64,000 bases of DNA, taken from assembly GCA_965221215.1 (NCBI GenBank), contig OZ244872.1, positions 2,914,001-2,978,000 of the forward strand, read 5' to 3'. Position 1 is the first letter of the stretch. Each line of letters starts with the position of its first letter. The DNA is from Aldehydirespirator sp965221215 (lineage in GTDB: Bacteria > Actinomycetota > Acidimicrobiia > Acidimicrobiales > Aldehydirespiratoraceae). Below the pieces are notes generated by a model. That model had not been told where the DNA came from, did not search any database, and saw only the letters and a program-made list of their open reading frames with translations. Made by a program: the position numbers and the translations under genes. Below, piece after piece: positions 1 through 9,110 of this stretch.

Positions 1-154
1 GGCCCTCGCCCAGCCGGAAGAACTCGGCGGTGACCGGCTCCACTTCGGCGGCCACGAAATCGACCACCCGGTCGTACAGCGGCCGGGCCCGAGCCGACAT
101 GGCGAGGTCGAGCCCGGCCGGATCCAGGTTCCCGATCAACGCCGACGGTGTCAT
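1..154 (-). CDS. Acyl-CoA dehydrogenase, N-terminal fragment (runs off window)
   Basis: The minus strand opens with ATG at 154 and stays open to the window edge, giving about 51 residues. The stretch SARARPLYDRVV, then FVAAEVEPVTAEFFRLGEG, matches the N-terminal helix of a class of acyl-CoA dehydrogenases that oxidise acyl-CoA thioesters using FAD. The FAD-binding and catalytic parts lie outside the window, so substrate cannot be judged. It starts 28 bases after the stop of the small membrane protein on the same strand, so it may be the last gene of the dnaB cluster transcript. The family call rests on the N-terminal motif only. Confidence 0.7.
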   Translation of the reverse strand, partial: MTPSALIGNLDPAGLDLAMSARARPLYDRVVDFVAAEVEPVTAEFFRLGEG

Positions 155-182
155 GGGTGTGGCTCTCCACGCACGCTCTTGG

Positions 183-392
183 TCACGACGACAGCAGCGA
201 GGCTACGGCCCACACCGCCGCCACCGTTCCGACGACGATGTAGAGGATGCTGCGGGCCAGCGGAGCCCGATCCAGGTCGGTCGGGTCGCGGCGCTGGGGC
301 CGAGGCCGCAGCAGGGCGGCCAGGTTGCCGGCCGCCATCGACGCGCCGAGAGCCAGCACCAGCCACGCCAGCAGGTTCTGCCCGAAGAGCAT
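183..392 (-). CDS. Small two-helix membrane protein, function unknown
   Basis: This is a 69-residue protein with two clear hydrophobic segments, roughly residues 5-25 (LLAWLVLALGASMAAG) and 47-67 (SILYIVVGTVAAVWAVASLL). They are joined by a basic, polar loop rich in Arg and Pro (about residues 28-44), so the loop is probably cytoplasmic. It follows dnaB on the same strand with 48 bases between, and that gap holds a degenerate copy of the dispersed repeat. I do not recognise the family. The hydrophobic pattern and lack of a better overlapping frame make it a likely real gene. Confidence 0.6.
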   Translation of the reverse strand: MLFGQNLLAWLVLALGASMAAGNLAALLRPRPQRRDPTDLDRAPLARSILYIVVGTVAAVWAVASLLSS

Positions 393-398
393 TCAGAG

Positions 399-434
399 CC
401 TTCCGCTCATGTTCGCTGCGCGCATGGGCCGCTC
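399..434 (-). repeat. Degenerate copy of dispersed gene-tail repeat
   Basis: On the minus strand, immediately behind the dnaB stop, the sequence reads GAGCGGCCCATGCGCG followed by CAGCGAACATGAGCGG. It differs at only a few positions from the core found behind rplI, jag, trxB and soxG. It keeps the orientation of the upstream gene. Confidence 0.6.
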
Positions 435-440
435 GGATCC

Positions 441-1835
441 TTACATCCCCTGGCGGGCCGCGAAGTTGGCGAACGTGGTGAATCTCGACAGGAAGGCCAG
501 CGTGGTGGTGGCGGTCGGGCCGTTGCGGTTCTTGGCCACGATCACCTCGGCGGTGCCCGCGGTGTCGGTGTTGTCGGGGTTGTAGACCTCGTCGCGGTAG
601 ATGAACATCACCACGTCGGCATCTTGCTCGATGGCGCCGGACTCTCGCAGGTCGGCGAGAATGGGGCGCTTCTGCTGGCGCATCTCCAGGTTGCGGGAGA
701 GCTGCGACAGCGCCACCACCGGGCATTGCAGCTCGCGGGCGAGGATCTTCAGGCCCCGGGAGATTTCCGACACCTCGACCTGGCGGTTGTCGGCGCTCTG
801 GCGGCCCGTCATCAGCTGCAGATAGTCGACGACCACCATGGCGAGGTCGCCGATCTGGCTCTTGAGGCGCCGGGCCCGAGCCCTGATCTCCATGACGGTC
901 ACGTTGGGGTTGTCGTCGATCCAGATGGGCGCCTCCGCCAGCCGCCCGATGGCGGTGTTGATGCCGTTCCAGTCGTTGTCGTCGAGGCGCCCGTCGCGCA
1001 TCTTGGTGGAGTCGACCCTGGCCTCGGAGCACAGCAGGCGCTGGGTCAGCTCCATGTGGCCCATCTCCAGCGAGAAGACCAGCACCGGCCGCTGCCCCCT
1101 GATGGCGGCATGGGCGGCCATGCCCAGCGCGAACGAAGTCTTGCCCATCGACGGCCGCCCGCCGACCACGTACAGCGACGACGGCTGCAGGCCCGACAGC
1201 AGCTTGTCGAGGTCGTTGTAGCCGGTGGCGGTGCCGGTGATCGCCCCGCCGTGCTCGTACAGCTCCTCGAGCCGGTCCAGCGTGCCGTCGAGCAGCTCCG
1301 ACAGCTTCAGCGTGTTGTCGCCCACCTGGCCCTGGGCCACCTGGTACATCAGGTTCTCGGCCCAGTCCACCGCCTTGGTCACGTCGTCGGGACGGCCGTA
1401 GCCCAGCTCCGCGATCTCGCCCGCCACCTCGATGAGGCGGCGCAGCGTGTGGTTCTCCCGCACGATGCGGGCATAGGAGGCCGCGTTGGAGGTGGCCGGG
1501 GTGTTCATCTGCAGCGAGAGCAGCCCGTCGAGCCCTCCGATGGCCTCCAGCGCGCCGCTGCGCTCCAGGTTCTCGGCCACCGTCACCGCGTCGGCCGGGT
1601 CGCCGGTGCTGTAGAGGCTGTGAACCGCCTCGAACACCCGGGCGTGGGCCGGACGGTAGAAGTGCTCCGCCGTCACCGTCTCCAGCACGTCGGCGATGGC
1701 ATCGCGTGACAGCAGCATGGCGCCCAGCAGCGACTCCTCGGCCACCAGGTTGTGAGGCGGAACCCGCACGTCGCGACGGTCCTGGACCGCCGCGCCGCCA
1801 CCGTTCTGCCACGGCGCGCTATCGGTAACGCTCAC
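441..1835 (-). CDS. dnaB: Replicative DNA helicase DnaB
   Basis: This is the hexameric 5'-3' helicase that unwinds DNA at the replication fork. It has 464 residues, a normal length. The N-terminal DnaB domain (about 25-130) begins with VPPHNLVAEESLLGAML. The RecA-like motor has Walker A GGRPSMGKTS at about 225-234 and Walker B MVVVDYLQLM at about 333-342, followed by ISRGLKILARE and VVALSQLSR motifs. No intein interrupts the Walker A region, unlike some actinobacterial DnaB proteins. The start is GTG. It ends the rpsF-ssb-rpsR-rplI-dnaB cluster, the same order as in mycobacteria. Its likely loader, dciA, is at 23.0 kb. Confidence 0.97.
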   Translation of the reverse strand: MSVTDSAPWQNGGGAAVQDRRDVRVPPHNLVAEESLLGAMLLSRDAIADVLETVTAEHFYRPAHARVFEAVHSLYSTGDPADAVTVAENLERSGALEAIGGLDGLLSLQMNTPATSNAASYARIVRENHTLRRLIEVAGEIAELGYGRPDDVTKAVDWAENLMYQVAQGQVGDNTLKLSELLDGTLDRLEELYEHGGAITGTATGYNDLDKLLSGLQPSSLYVVGGRPSMGKTSFALGMAAHAAIRGQRPVLVFSLEMGHMELTQRLLCSEARVDSTKMRDGRLDDNDWNGINTAIGRLAEAPIWIDDNPNVTVMEIRARARRLKSQIGDLAMVVVDYLQLMTGRQSADNRQVEVSEISRGLKILARELQCPVVALSQLSRNLEMRQQKRPILADLRESGAIEQDADVVMFIYRDEVYNPDNTDTAGTAEVIVAKNRNGPTATTTLAFLSRFTTFANFAARQGM

Positions 1836-2022
1836 ACGCGGCCACCCTTCATTTCTCCCCGCACCACCGGACCGGCGATGCGGCCGCGACGTTACCGAGG
1901 GGATGTGACAGGAATTCGCGCTACCTGAGGACGCCGGCTGTTGATTTCGCGTCGACGCGCTGGATGGACCGGTGGATCTTGCCCGCCGGATGTGGGCGAG
2001 CTGTGGAGAGCCGCCGAACCCT

Positions 2023-2110
2023 CAGTCAGAGGGCGCGCCAATAGGTGAGAGCCGGTCGCGACGCGGCGGAGTCATTCCCGCTCTTGTTCGCTGCGCTCAC
2101 GGGCCGCTCA
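2023..2110 (-). repeat. Dispersed gene-tail repeat behind rplI
   Basis: Read on the minus strand, the core GAGCGGCCCGTGAGCG then CAGCGAACAAGAGCGG starts at the rplI stop codon (overlapping its last bases). About 25 bases later comes the right arm CTCACCTATTGGCGCGCCCT. The arm resembles the right arms near 11.83 kb and 28.69 kb. The rest of the 1836-2107 spacer shows no gene. Confidence 0.75.
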
Positions 2111-2563
2111 GGCCCCGGCCTCGGCCGTCACCTCGACGGTCACCGGCACCTCCACCTCGGGGTGGAGCCGGAACAGCACGGTGTGGGCGCCGGTCAGTTT
2201 GATGGGAGCGTCCAGAGCCACCGCACCGCTGTCGATCACCGCGCCGACCTGGTCCTCCACCGCAGCCACGATGTCGGCCGGTCCCACCGAGCCGTAGAGG
2301 TGGCCGGACTCCGCCGCCCGAGCCGACACCGCCAGAACGGCCGGCGCCAGCCTCACCGCGATCTCCTCGGCGTCGGCGCGGTCGGCCGCTCGTCGCAGCG
2401 CCGCGCTGCGGCGCATCGCCTCGGCCTGCTGCTCGGCGCCGGGCGAGGACTTGAGGGCCAGGCCCTTGGGAACCAGGTAGTTGCGGGCGTAGCCGGCGGC
2501 CACCTCGCAGATCTCGCCCTTGCGGCCCAGCCCGTCCACGTCGGCGCGCAGCACCACCTTCAT
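2108..2563 (-). CDS. rplI: 50S ribosomal protein L9
   Basis: L9 binds 23S rRNA near the L1 stalk and helps hold reading frame. The 151 residues match the usual length. The N-terminal domain begins MKVVLRADVDGLGRKGEICEV and contains the conserved GYARNYLVPKGLA (about 23-36). The long connecting helix and the C-terminal domain (LYGSVGPADI, about 88-97) follow. Its ATG overlaps the rpsR stop (ATGA), which suggests translational coupling. The stop codon touches a dispersed repeat. Confidence 0.97.
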   Translation of the reverse strand: MKVVLRADVDGLGRKGEICEVAAGYARNYLVPKGLALKSSPGAEQQAEAMRRSAALRRAADRADAEEIAVRLAPAVLAVSARAAESGHLYGSVGPADIVAAVEDQVGAVIDSGAVALDAPIKLTGAHTVLFRLHPEVEVPVTVEVTAEAGA

Positions 2564-2979
2564 GCCTGGTCCTCCGCGGCGACGCTGGAGGCACCGATCT
2601 CGGCGTCAGCGGTCGCTTCGTCCTCTTCTGACGCGGTGCTGCCGGGGGGCGGCGTCGAGGGGCGCGGCACCGGACCGGCCGCACGAGACCGGCCGTCGCG
2701 GTCCTTGTTCTGGCGCTGGGTGGTGACCCGGTTGGCGTAGGGCACCAGGGCCATCTCCCGGGCCAGCTTGATGGCGTCGGCCACGAGCTTCTGCTGCTGA
2801 GCGTTGTTGCCGGTGACCCGCCGGGCCCGGATCTTGGCCCGCTCCGACATGAACTTGCGCAGCAGCTTCTCGTTCTTCCAGTCGACGTAGCTGATCTGCT
2901 CGGTGGTGAGGAAGCTCACCTTCTTCTTGGCCCGGCGGTTGTTGTCGCGGTTCTTGCCCCGCACCTTGCTCTTGGGCAC
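2560..2979 (-). CDS. rpsR: 30S ribosomal protein S18 with acidic C-terminal tail
   Basis: S18 sits on the 30S platform beside S6. The core is typical: KKKVSFLTTEQISYVDWKN, LLRKFMSERAKIRARR and VTGNNAQQQKLVADAIKLAR. It lacks the zinc-binding cysteines of the C+ form, so it is a C- type. At 139 residues it is much longer than the usual 75-90. The last 45 or so residues form a Pro/Ser/Glu/Asp/Ala-rich, probably disordered tail (PRPSTPPPGS, SEEDEATADAE). It lies between ssb and rplI and overlaps rplI by four bases. Confidence 0.95.
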   Translation of the reverse strand: MPKSKVRGKNRDNNRRAKKKVSFLTTEQISYVDWKNEKLLRKFMSERAKIRARRVTGNNAQQQKLVADAIKLAREMALVPYANRVTTQRQNKDRDGRSRAAGPVPRPSTPPPGSTASEEDEATADAEIGASSVAAEDQA

Positions 2980-3022
2980 GCCTGTCTCCTCCTACCCCGC
3001 TCGCTCTACCCGCTCGATGTCC

Positions 3023-3487
3023 CTAGAACGGCTCGTCGTCGGACTCGGTGCGGCTGGGAGAGCCGCCGCCGCGCTGGCTCGGCGCCGATCGCGGAGCGTT
3101 GTCGCTGCGGCGGCCGTAGTCGCCGCCACCACCACCGGGGCGCTCGTTCTTGGTGACCGCGGCGGTGGCCCACTTCAGGCTGGGGGCCACATCGTCGGCC
3201 AGTATCTCCACCTTCGAGCGGCGGTCGCCGCTGTCGGTCTCCCAGCTGCGCTGCTGGAGGGTGCCGTAGATCACCACCCGAGCACCCTTGCGCACCGACT
3301 CGGCCACGTTCTCGGCCAACTGGCGGAAACAGGTCACGTCGAAGAACGACACCTCGTCCTCCTGGTCCTGGCGCCTGCGGTTCCAGGCCACCCCGAACTG
3401 GGCGATAGCCATGCCCGACTGGGCGAAGCGCAGCTCGGGGTCCCGAGTGACGTTGCCCACGACTGTGACGGTGTTGTCGAATCCCAT
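3023..3487 (-). CDS. ssb: Single-stranded DNA-binding protein
   Basis: SSB coats single-stranded DNA during replication and repair and recruits partners through its C-terminal tip. The OB-fold occupies about residues 1-108 (MGFDNTVTVVGNVTRDPELR; FFDVTCFRQLAENVAESVRK; VIYGTLQQRSWE). A Gly/Arg/Ser-rich linker leads to the acidic tip SDDEPF, a variant of the usual DDDIPF. At 154 residues it is of normal size. It lies between rpsF and rpsR in the classic cluster. Confidence 0.96.
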   Translation of the reverse strand: MGFDNTVTVVGNVTRDPELRFAQSGMAIAQFGVAWNRRRQDQEDEVSFFDVTCFRQLAENVAESVRKGARVVIYGTLQQRSWETDSGDRRSKVEILADDVAPSLKWATAAVTKNERPGGGGGDYGRRSDNAPRSAPSQRGGGSPSRTESDDEPF

Positions 3488-3505
3488 TGCAGGAACCTCC
3501 GAATC

Positions 3506-3844
3506 TCAGCCGGCCGCAGCCGGCACGGCCCCCTCGAAGAGGCCGCGGCGCTCGGCCTCGGCCTCGGGAAGCCTGAACAGTTTGTGGCGGACGATCTCGT
3601 CCGCGAGCCGCAGCCGCCGCTCGGTGTCTGGCAGGCCGGCCGTCTCCGTCACGATCTCCCAGACCACGTAGGTGCCCTCGGTTTTGTGATTGATCTTGTA
3701 GGCGAACTTGCGCCGGCCCCAGTTGTCGGTGGACACGATGGTCGCACCCTCGTCGGTGACGAGGGCGGCAACTTGGGCGATCACCGGCTCGGGCGAGTCA
3801 ACGTCGGAGTCGATGATGATCATCAGTTCGTAGGCCCTCAGCAC
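3506..3844 (-). CDS. rpsF: 30S ribosomal protein S6
   Basis: S6 pairs with S18 on the 30S platform. I set the start at GTG 3844, giving 112 residues beginning VLRAYELMIIIDSD. The open frame runs 58 codons further upstream, but that part looks non-coding. A good ribosome-binding site (AGGGAGGT, about 9 bases upstream) also marks this start. Conserved features include WGRRKFAYKINHKTEGTYVV and the C-terminal IVRHKLFRLPEAEAER. It is first in the rpsF-ssb-rpsR-rplI-dnaB cluster. Confidence 0.95.
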   Translation of the reverse strand: MLRAYELMIIIDSDVDSPEPVIAQVAALVTDEGATIVSTDNWGRRKFAYKINHKTEGTYVVWEIVTETAGLPDTERRLRLADEIVRHKLFRLPEAEAERRGLFEGAVPAAAG

Positions 3845-4106
3845 GGGGCAAGCACCTCCCTGTGGACCCGGCGGCACCGGGGCCCCTGACGGGGCAGGGT
3901 CTGTGTTGTCGGAGCGGCCCGGAACCGATCCGGGGAACGGGAACCTGGCCGCAAGGTCGGGCGCAGGGTATCGGCCCCAATCCGCCGATGCTCCATCCCC
4001 AGCCGTCCACAACACCATCCCCAGCCCGACACCGGGGTCTGGACGGGCCTGTTCCGCCCCTGGGGCCGGGGCAAGAGGCCAAGCGGATAGGCGCGTCCTG
4101 TAACTG

Positions 4107-4952
<846 letters not shown>

Positions 4953-5119
4953 CGGAACTCCTTTCCCGTCCAGCGCACGGTGGCTGCCAGCGGTGCCGCG
5001 CAGGCTACCGCCGGGTCCGCTGAGCACGCAAGCGGCTGTCACCGTCAACCGATTCGCCCTTCCGCTCGGCCTCTTGGAGGCGACGGGTACGATCCGGCCG
5101 TGCGGCGCGAGGACTGGCG

Positions 5120-6394
5120 GTGAACTCAGAGGACCGCACCGCGCTGGAGGCTGCACTGGCTGCTGCTTCGAGCCTGACCGGCCTCTTCACCGAAGCGGGG
5201 CATCGCCTGTTCCTCGTGGGCGGGGCGGTGCGCGAGGCGGTCGCCGGGCGGTTCCGGCCCGAAGCGGACCTCGATTGCACCACCGACGCCCGGCCGGCCG
5301 CGGTGCGGCGGCTCGTCGGCGAGGCGGCCACGGCGCTGTGGACCCAGGGCGAGCGGTTCGGCACCATCGGCTGTGTGGTGGACGGGCGGGCCTTCGAGAT
5401 CACCACCCACCGCGCCGAGCGCTACGACCCGCATTCGCGCAAGCCCGCCGTCGCCTTCGGAGACAACGTGCTCGACGATCTCGCCCGGCGCGACTTCACC
5501 GTCAACGCCATGGCCGTCGACACCGCCGACGGCAGCCTGATCGACCCGTACGGCGGGCGCGACGACCTGGCGGCCAGAGTGCTGCGCACCCCGCTCGATC
5601 CCTCCGTCTCCTTCGGCGAAGACCCGCTGCGCATGCTGAGGGCGGCCCGCTTCGTCGCCAGCCACGGGCTGACCCCCGATGGCACCCTCGTCGAGGCAGT
5701 GCAGACCATGGTCGATCGGCTCGACATCGTGGCGGTGGAGCGAGTCCGCGACGAGTTCGAGAAGTTGCTGCTGCTCGACGATCCCACCGACGGCTTCGGA
5801 TTCCTGTTCCGCACCGGCCTGATCGAGCGGGTGCTCCCCGATCAGGCCGGCCGCGACCCCGCGGCGATGGGCCGCATCACGGCCGCCACCGCGGCGGTGC
5901 CGGCTGCTCGCTGGGCTTCGCTCTTCGTCGACGGCTCAGCCCGAAGCGCGTCAGCGCGCCTGCGCAAGCTGCGCTGTTCGAAGGCGCTGGTCGCGTCGGC
6001 GGTCGCCCTGATTGCGGCGCGGGCCCGATTGGCCGTCACCGGCAGCAGCCACCCAGACGTGCGCCGCTTCGTTCACGAGTGTCGGGTGCCGGTGGACGCC
6101 GCCCTCACCTTCGCCGAAGCAGTGGCCGCCGCGGCTGGCGAGTCTCAGGATCATCTGCTCAGCTTCGCCGCCGCGCTGGCCGAACTGCGAAGCGTCGAGG
6201 ACGTCGACAACTTCACCCTTCCCGTCGACGGGGCCGACGTGATGGCCACGCTCGGGCTCGATCCCGGTCCCGAGGTCGGTCAGGCTCTGGATTTCCTGCG
6301 TGAGCGAGCCTTCGAGCACGGGCCGTCCAGCCGGTCCGAAGCGGTGGAAGCCCTGCACCGCTGGCGGGCCGCGAACTACTCTGCCCGATCGTGA
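5120..6394 (+). CDS. pcnA: CCA tRNA nucleotidyltransferase / poly(A) polymerase family
   Basis: This class II nucleotidyltransferase probably adds or repairs the CCA end of tRNAs. The 424 residues start with GTG. The catalytic head shows LFLVGGAVREAVAG (about 30-43), the metal motif ADLDCTTDA, and RRDFTVNAMAV with LIDPYGGRDDL. The RNA-binding segment has FGEDPLRMLRAARFVA. The HD phosphohydrolase motif common in actinobacterial homologues cannot be seen in the C-terminal half. The gene overlaps the next by four bases (GTGA). Its position upstream of sigM-trxB-trxA matches mycobacteria. Confidence 0.9.
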   Translation: MNSEDRTALEAALAAASSLTGLFTEAGHRLFLVGGAVREAVAGRFRPEADLDCTTDARPAAVRRLVGEAATALWTQGERFGTIGCVVDGRAFEITTHRAERYDPHSRKPAVAFGDNVLDDLARRDFTVNAMAVDTADGSLIDPYGGRDDLAARVLRTPLDPSVSFGEDPLRMLRAARFVASHGLTPDGTLVEAVQTMVDRLDIVAVERVRDEFEKLLLLDDPTDGFGFLFRTGLIERVLPDQAGRDPAAMGRITAATAAVPAARWASLFVDGSARSASARLRKLRCSKALVASAVALIAARARLAVTGSSHPDVRRFVHECRVPVDAALTFAEAVAAAAGESQDHLLSFAAALAELRSVEDVDNFTLPVDGADVMATLGLDPGPEVGQALDFLRERAFEHGPSSRSEAVEALHRWRAANYSARS

Positions 6395-6810
6395 AGCCGA
6401 ACCCGTTCAGCCTGGCCGCCGCCGATGGTGCCGCGCCGGACGCATCGACGGGCGCAACCGTCGACTATCGGCTGGCCCGGGCCGCCACCCTCCGGGCGTG
6501 GAAATCGGGACAGCTCGGCCGCCACGATGTCTGTGACGCGCAACGCGAGCTGCACCGCAACGCAGAGTTCTGCGGTCATCCCACCCGCCGCAAGTGTCCG
6601 GTGTGCGCAACCGCCGGCCTGGTCGAGGTCACCTATGTGTTCGGCCCGTGGCTGCCCAAACACGGCCGCTGCGTGGCCACCCGGGCCGAGATGCAGCGCT
6701 TGCAGCACCGTGCCAGCGTGTCGACCGGCTTCGTGGTCGAGGTTTGCACCGACTGTGGCTGGAACCACCTGGTGCGCCGCTACACGCTCGGCGGCAAACG
6801 CTCCGCCTGA
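6391..6810 (+). CDS. DUF5318-like zinc-ribbon protein
   Basis: This 139-residue protein has two Cys pairs, CPVC (about 70-73) and CTDC (about 119-122), that look like a zinc ribbon. Between them lies LVEVTYVFGPWLPKHGRCVA, which resembles the actinobacterial DUF5318 family as I recall it. The N-terminal half contains DYRLARAATLRAWKSGQL and a DVCDAQRELHRNAE helix. Function is unknown. GTG overlaps the pcnA stop, so translation is probably coupled. Confidence 0.75.
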   Translation: MKPNPFSLAAADGAAPDASTGATVDYRLARAATLRAWKSGQLGRHDVCDAQRELHRNAEFCGHPTRRKCPVCATAGLVEVTYVFGPWLPKHGRCVATRAEMQRLQHRASVSTGFVVEVCTDCGWNHLVRRYTLGGKRSA

Positions 6811-6864
6811 CGAGCCCCTGACGCACTCTTGGCGTTCCATTCGCTCGGCCGCTGACGAGTCCCC

Positions 6865-7578
6865 GTGGCCCTGATCTCGTTGCGGATCGGCTCGGCACGA
6901 TTCCGCGTCGGCCCCTGGCAGGGCTGCCGCGACACCGCCTATCTGGCCCCCGCCACCGCCGCCGCCACCCTGGCACCCGAGGTGCTGGCCGAAGCCGATG
7001 ACCGGCTCCGCCGGCTTGGCTATCGAACCGTGGTCACCGCCGCGGTCGCGCCGCTGGTCCGCGACCGGCTCATCGACCACGGCTACCGCATTCGATCCGA
7101 GCTCATCGCCTTGAGCTGCGATCTTGCCGACTCTCCCCGGCTGCCGCTTGCCGGCCGGGGCACCAGCCGGGCCCGGCGCCGCGACACCGGCGGCGTGCTG
7201 AGAGTCGACGCCGGGGCTTTCGGACCGTTCTGGCGGCTCGACGCCGACGGAATCGCTGAGGCTCGCAGGGCCACGCCGGTCAGTCGGTGGCGGGTGATCC
7301 GCAGCCCGGAGGTGACGGCCTACAGCATCACGGGCCGGGCCGGATCGACCGGCTATCTGCAACGACTGGCGGTGGCCGACCGCGCCCAGGGACGCGGCCT
7401 GGGCACGATCCTCGTTGAGGACGCGCTGGGGTGGCTGCGACGGGGCGGAGCCCGCACCGCGCTGGTCAACACACCGCCCGACAACGAGCGAGCCCTCGCT
7501 CTGTACCAGCGATGCGGGTTCTGCGTCACGCCCGACCGCCTCGCCGTCCTCCACCGCGATCTGACGCCAGCCAGCTAA
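6865..7578 (+). CDS. GNAT-family N-acetyltransferase
   Basis: The 237-residue protein has a C-terminal GNAT fold. The acetyl-CoA pyrophosphate loop is RAQGRGLGTILVEDAL (about 174-189), and the end of the fold is NERALALYQRCGF (about 212-224). The N-terminal part is divergent and may be a second, degenerate GNAT-like half. The acceptor substrate cannot be predicted. GTG start. It lies 54 bases after the DUF5318 gene. In mycobacteria this interval holds different genes, including a MviN flippase, which is missing here. Confidence 0.8.
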   Translation: MALISLRIGSARFRVGPWQGCRDTAYLAPATAAATLAPEVLAEADDRLRRLGYRTVVTAAVAPLVRDRLIDHGYRIRSELIALSCDLADSPRLPLAGRGTSRARRRDTGGVLRVDAGAFGPFWRLDADGIAEARRATPVSRWRVIRSPEVTAYSITGRAGSTGYLQRLAVADRAQGRGLGTILVEDALGWLRRGGARTALVNTPPDNERALALYQRCGFCVTPDRLAVLHRDLTPAS

Positions 7579-7672
7579 CCCCACAACGCTCAAACCCGAC
7601 TTCTTTCTTCACTCCGTCTCTGGGCGGTGCTACCGTCGCCGTGGCACCGAGCCGCCGACCCGAGGATTCGAC

Positions 7673-8521
7673 ATGACCGTTGGCATCGTCACCGACAGCT
7701 CCTGCGACCTGCACGACGACGAGCTCGCCGGGCTCAACGTCGAGGTCGTCCCCCTGTTCATCCGTTTCGGAACCGATGAACTGCTCGACCGCGAGCAGAT
7801 CGCAGTAGAGGACTTCTACCGGCGGATGGCCGCGGCCGAGGAGCTGCCCCAGACCGCCGCGCCGTCACCCGGACGGTTCGAGCAGGCCTTCCGGCGGCAT
7901 CTGGACTCCGGCTGCGAGGCGGTGGTGTGCATCAATCTTTCGGCTGCCATCTCGGCCACGATGCAGTCGGCGGTGCAGGCCGTCGATGCCGTGGCCTCCG
8001 CTGGCGACACTGCCGACATCCGGGTGCTGGACAGCCGCTCGGTCACGGCCGGGCTGGGCACGATGGTCTTGCAGGCAGCCCGCATGGCCGCCGACGGCGC
8101 CGGCGCCGACGCCATCGAGGCCCATGTGGCCGACGCTTCGGAGCGGACCCATGTGTTCGGCACGCTCGACACGCTGGAGAACCTCCGCAAGGGGGGCCGC
8201 ATCGGCGGTGCCCAGGCTCTGCTCGGCTCGATGCTGTCGATCAAGCCCATCGTCGATATCTCCAGCGGCGCAGTGGAGGAGGCCGCCAAGCAGCGGACCC
8301 GTCGCAAGGCGCTCGGCTGGCTGCGCGACACGGTGCAGGCGGCCGAGCCGGTGGAGCACCTGACCGTCATGCACGGCGAGGCGCCCGACGTGGCCGGCTT
8401 CTGCGAGATGCTCGCCGAGGTGCACTCCGGCGACATCCGGGTCAGCAAGGTAGGGCCGGTAGTGGGCACCCACGCCGGTCAGGGGGTGCTGGGCATGGCC
8501 TACCAGGTTCCGCCCGCCTGA
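7673..8521 (+). CDS. DegV family fatty-acid-binding protein
   Basis: DegV proteins bind a fatty acid and, in Firmicutes, serve as FakB for fatty acid kinase. No fakA is in the window. The 282 residues begin VGIVTDSSCDLHDDE, then VEVVPLFIRFG. The ligand-proximal serine/threonine region is ETAAPSPG-like (LPQTAAPSPGRFEQAF) and CINLSAAISATMQSA. Further conserved motifs are VLDSRSVTAGLG, TLDTLENLRKGGRIGGAQAL and KPIVDISSG. It has an ATG start after a 94-base gap, and the sigma gene begins only 4 bases after its stop. Confidence 0.9.
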   Translation: MTVGIVTDSSCDLHDDELAGLNVEVVPLFIRFGTDELLDREQIAVEDFYRRMAAAEELPQTAAPSPGRFEQAFRRHLDSGCEAVVCINLSAAISATMQSAVQAVDAVASAGDTADIRVLDSRSVTAGLGTMVLQAARMAADGAGADAIEAHVADASERTHVFGTLDTLENLRKGGRIGGAQALLGSMLSIKPIVDISSGAVEEAAKQRTRRKALGWLRDTVQAAEPVEHLTVMHGEAPDVAGFCEMLAEVHSGDIRVSKVGPVVGTHAGQGVLGMAYQVPPA

Positions 8522-8525
8522 CCAC

Positions 8526-9110
8526 TTGACGACGGCCGACGACACCGAGCTTGTCCGGGCCGCCCAGGCCGGCGACCGCAGTGCGCTCGAGCATCTGCTG
8601 CGCCGCCACCACGATCAGATCCACGCCATCTGCCGACGCCTGGCCGGCAACGACGCCGACGGACAGGACGCGGCCCAAGAGGCGCTCATCGCGGTGGTCA
8701 GGGGACTCTCCAGCTTCGGAGGCCGGTCCAAGTTCTCGACTTGGGCCTACCGGGTGGCCACCAACGCCGCACTGGACGAGCTGCGGCGCCGCAGCCGTCG
8801 CCCGACACCCACGCTGATCGAGGCCGACGACCGTCTCGCTGCCGCCGACGCCTCCGGTGCGGTGGCGACCCGGCTCGACTTCGAGGCTGCACTGGCCGAA
8901 CTCCCCGAGGAATACCGGGCCGCGGTCGTGCTTCGGGATGTGGCCGGCTGTGATTACGCCGAGATCGGATCGATCCTGCAGATCCCGCCGGGGACGGTGC
9001 GATCCCGGATCGCCAGGGGCCGGGCTCGGCTGGCCGACGCGTTGGCCGACGGCGGCGGGAACCGCCCCGGCGGGCGAAACGTCGGACACGGACGAGGCAA
9101 GCAACCATGA
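8526..9110 (+). CDS. ECF sigma factor, SigM-like by position
   Basis: This 194-residue extracytoplasmic-function sigma factor directs RNA polymerase to stress promoters. Region 2 covers about 8-80 (LLRRHHDQIHAICRRLAG, then KFSTWAYRVATNAALDELRRR). Region 4 covers about 115-165 (LAELPEEYRAAVVLRDVAG, YAEIGSILQIPPGTVRSRIARGR). The likely start is TTG at 8526. It overlaps the anti-sigma gene by four bases (ATGA). It lies upstream of trxB/trxA like mycobacterial sigM, but orthology was not tested. Confidence 0.88.
   Translation: MTTADDTELVRAAQAGDRSALEHLLRRHHDQIHAICRRLAGNDADGQDAAQEALIAVVRGLSSFGGRSKFSTWAYRVATNAALDELRRRSRRPTPTLIEADDRLAAADASGAVATRLDFEAALAELPEEYRAAVVLRDVAGCDYAEIGSILQIPPGTVRSRIARGRARLADALADGGGNRPGGRNVGHGRGKQP

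Noticed and set aside
30..1709. 559-codon plus-strand frame
   Set aside because: It is antisense to dnaB; its Arg/Gly/His-rich composition is typical of a GC-driven shadow.
3845..4106. N-terminal extension of rpsF and a gene in the rpsF-panB spacer
   Set aside because: The extension lacks S6 similarity and a strong ribosome-binding site marks GTG 3844; the spacer shows only GC-biased frames.
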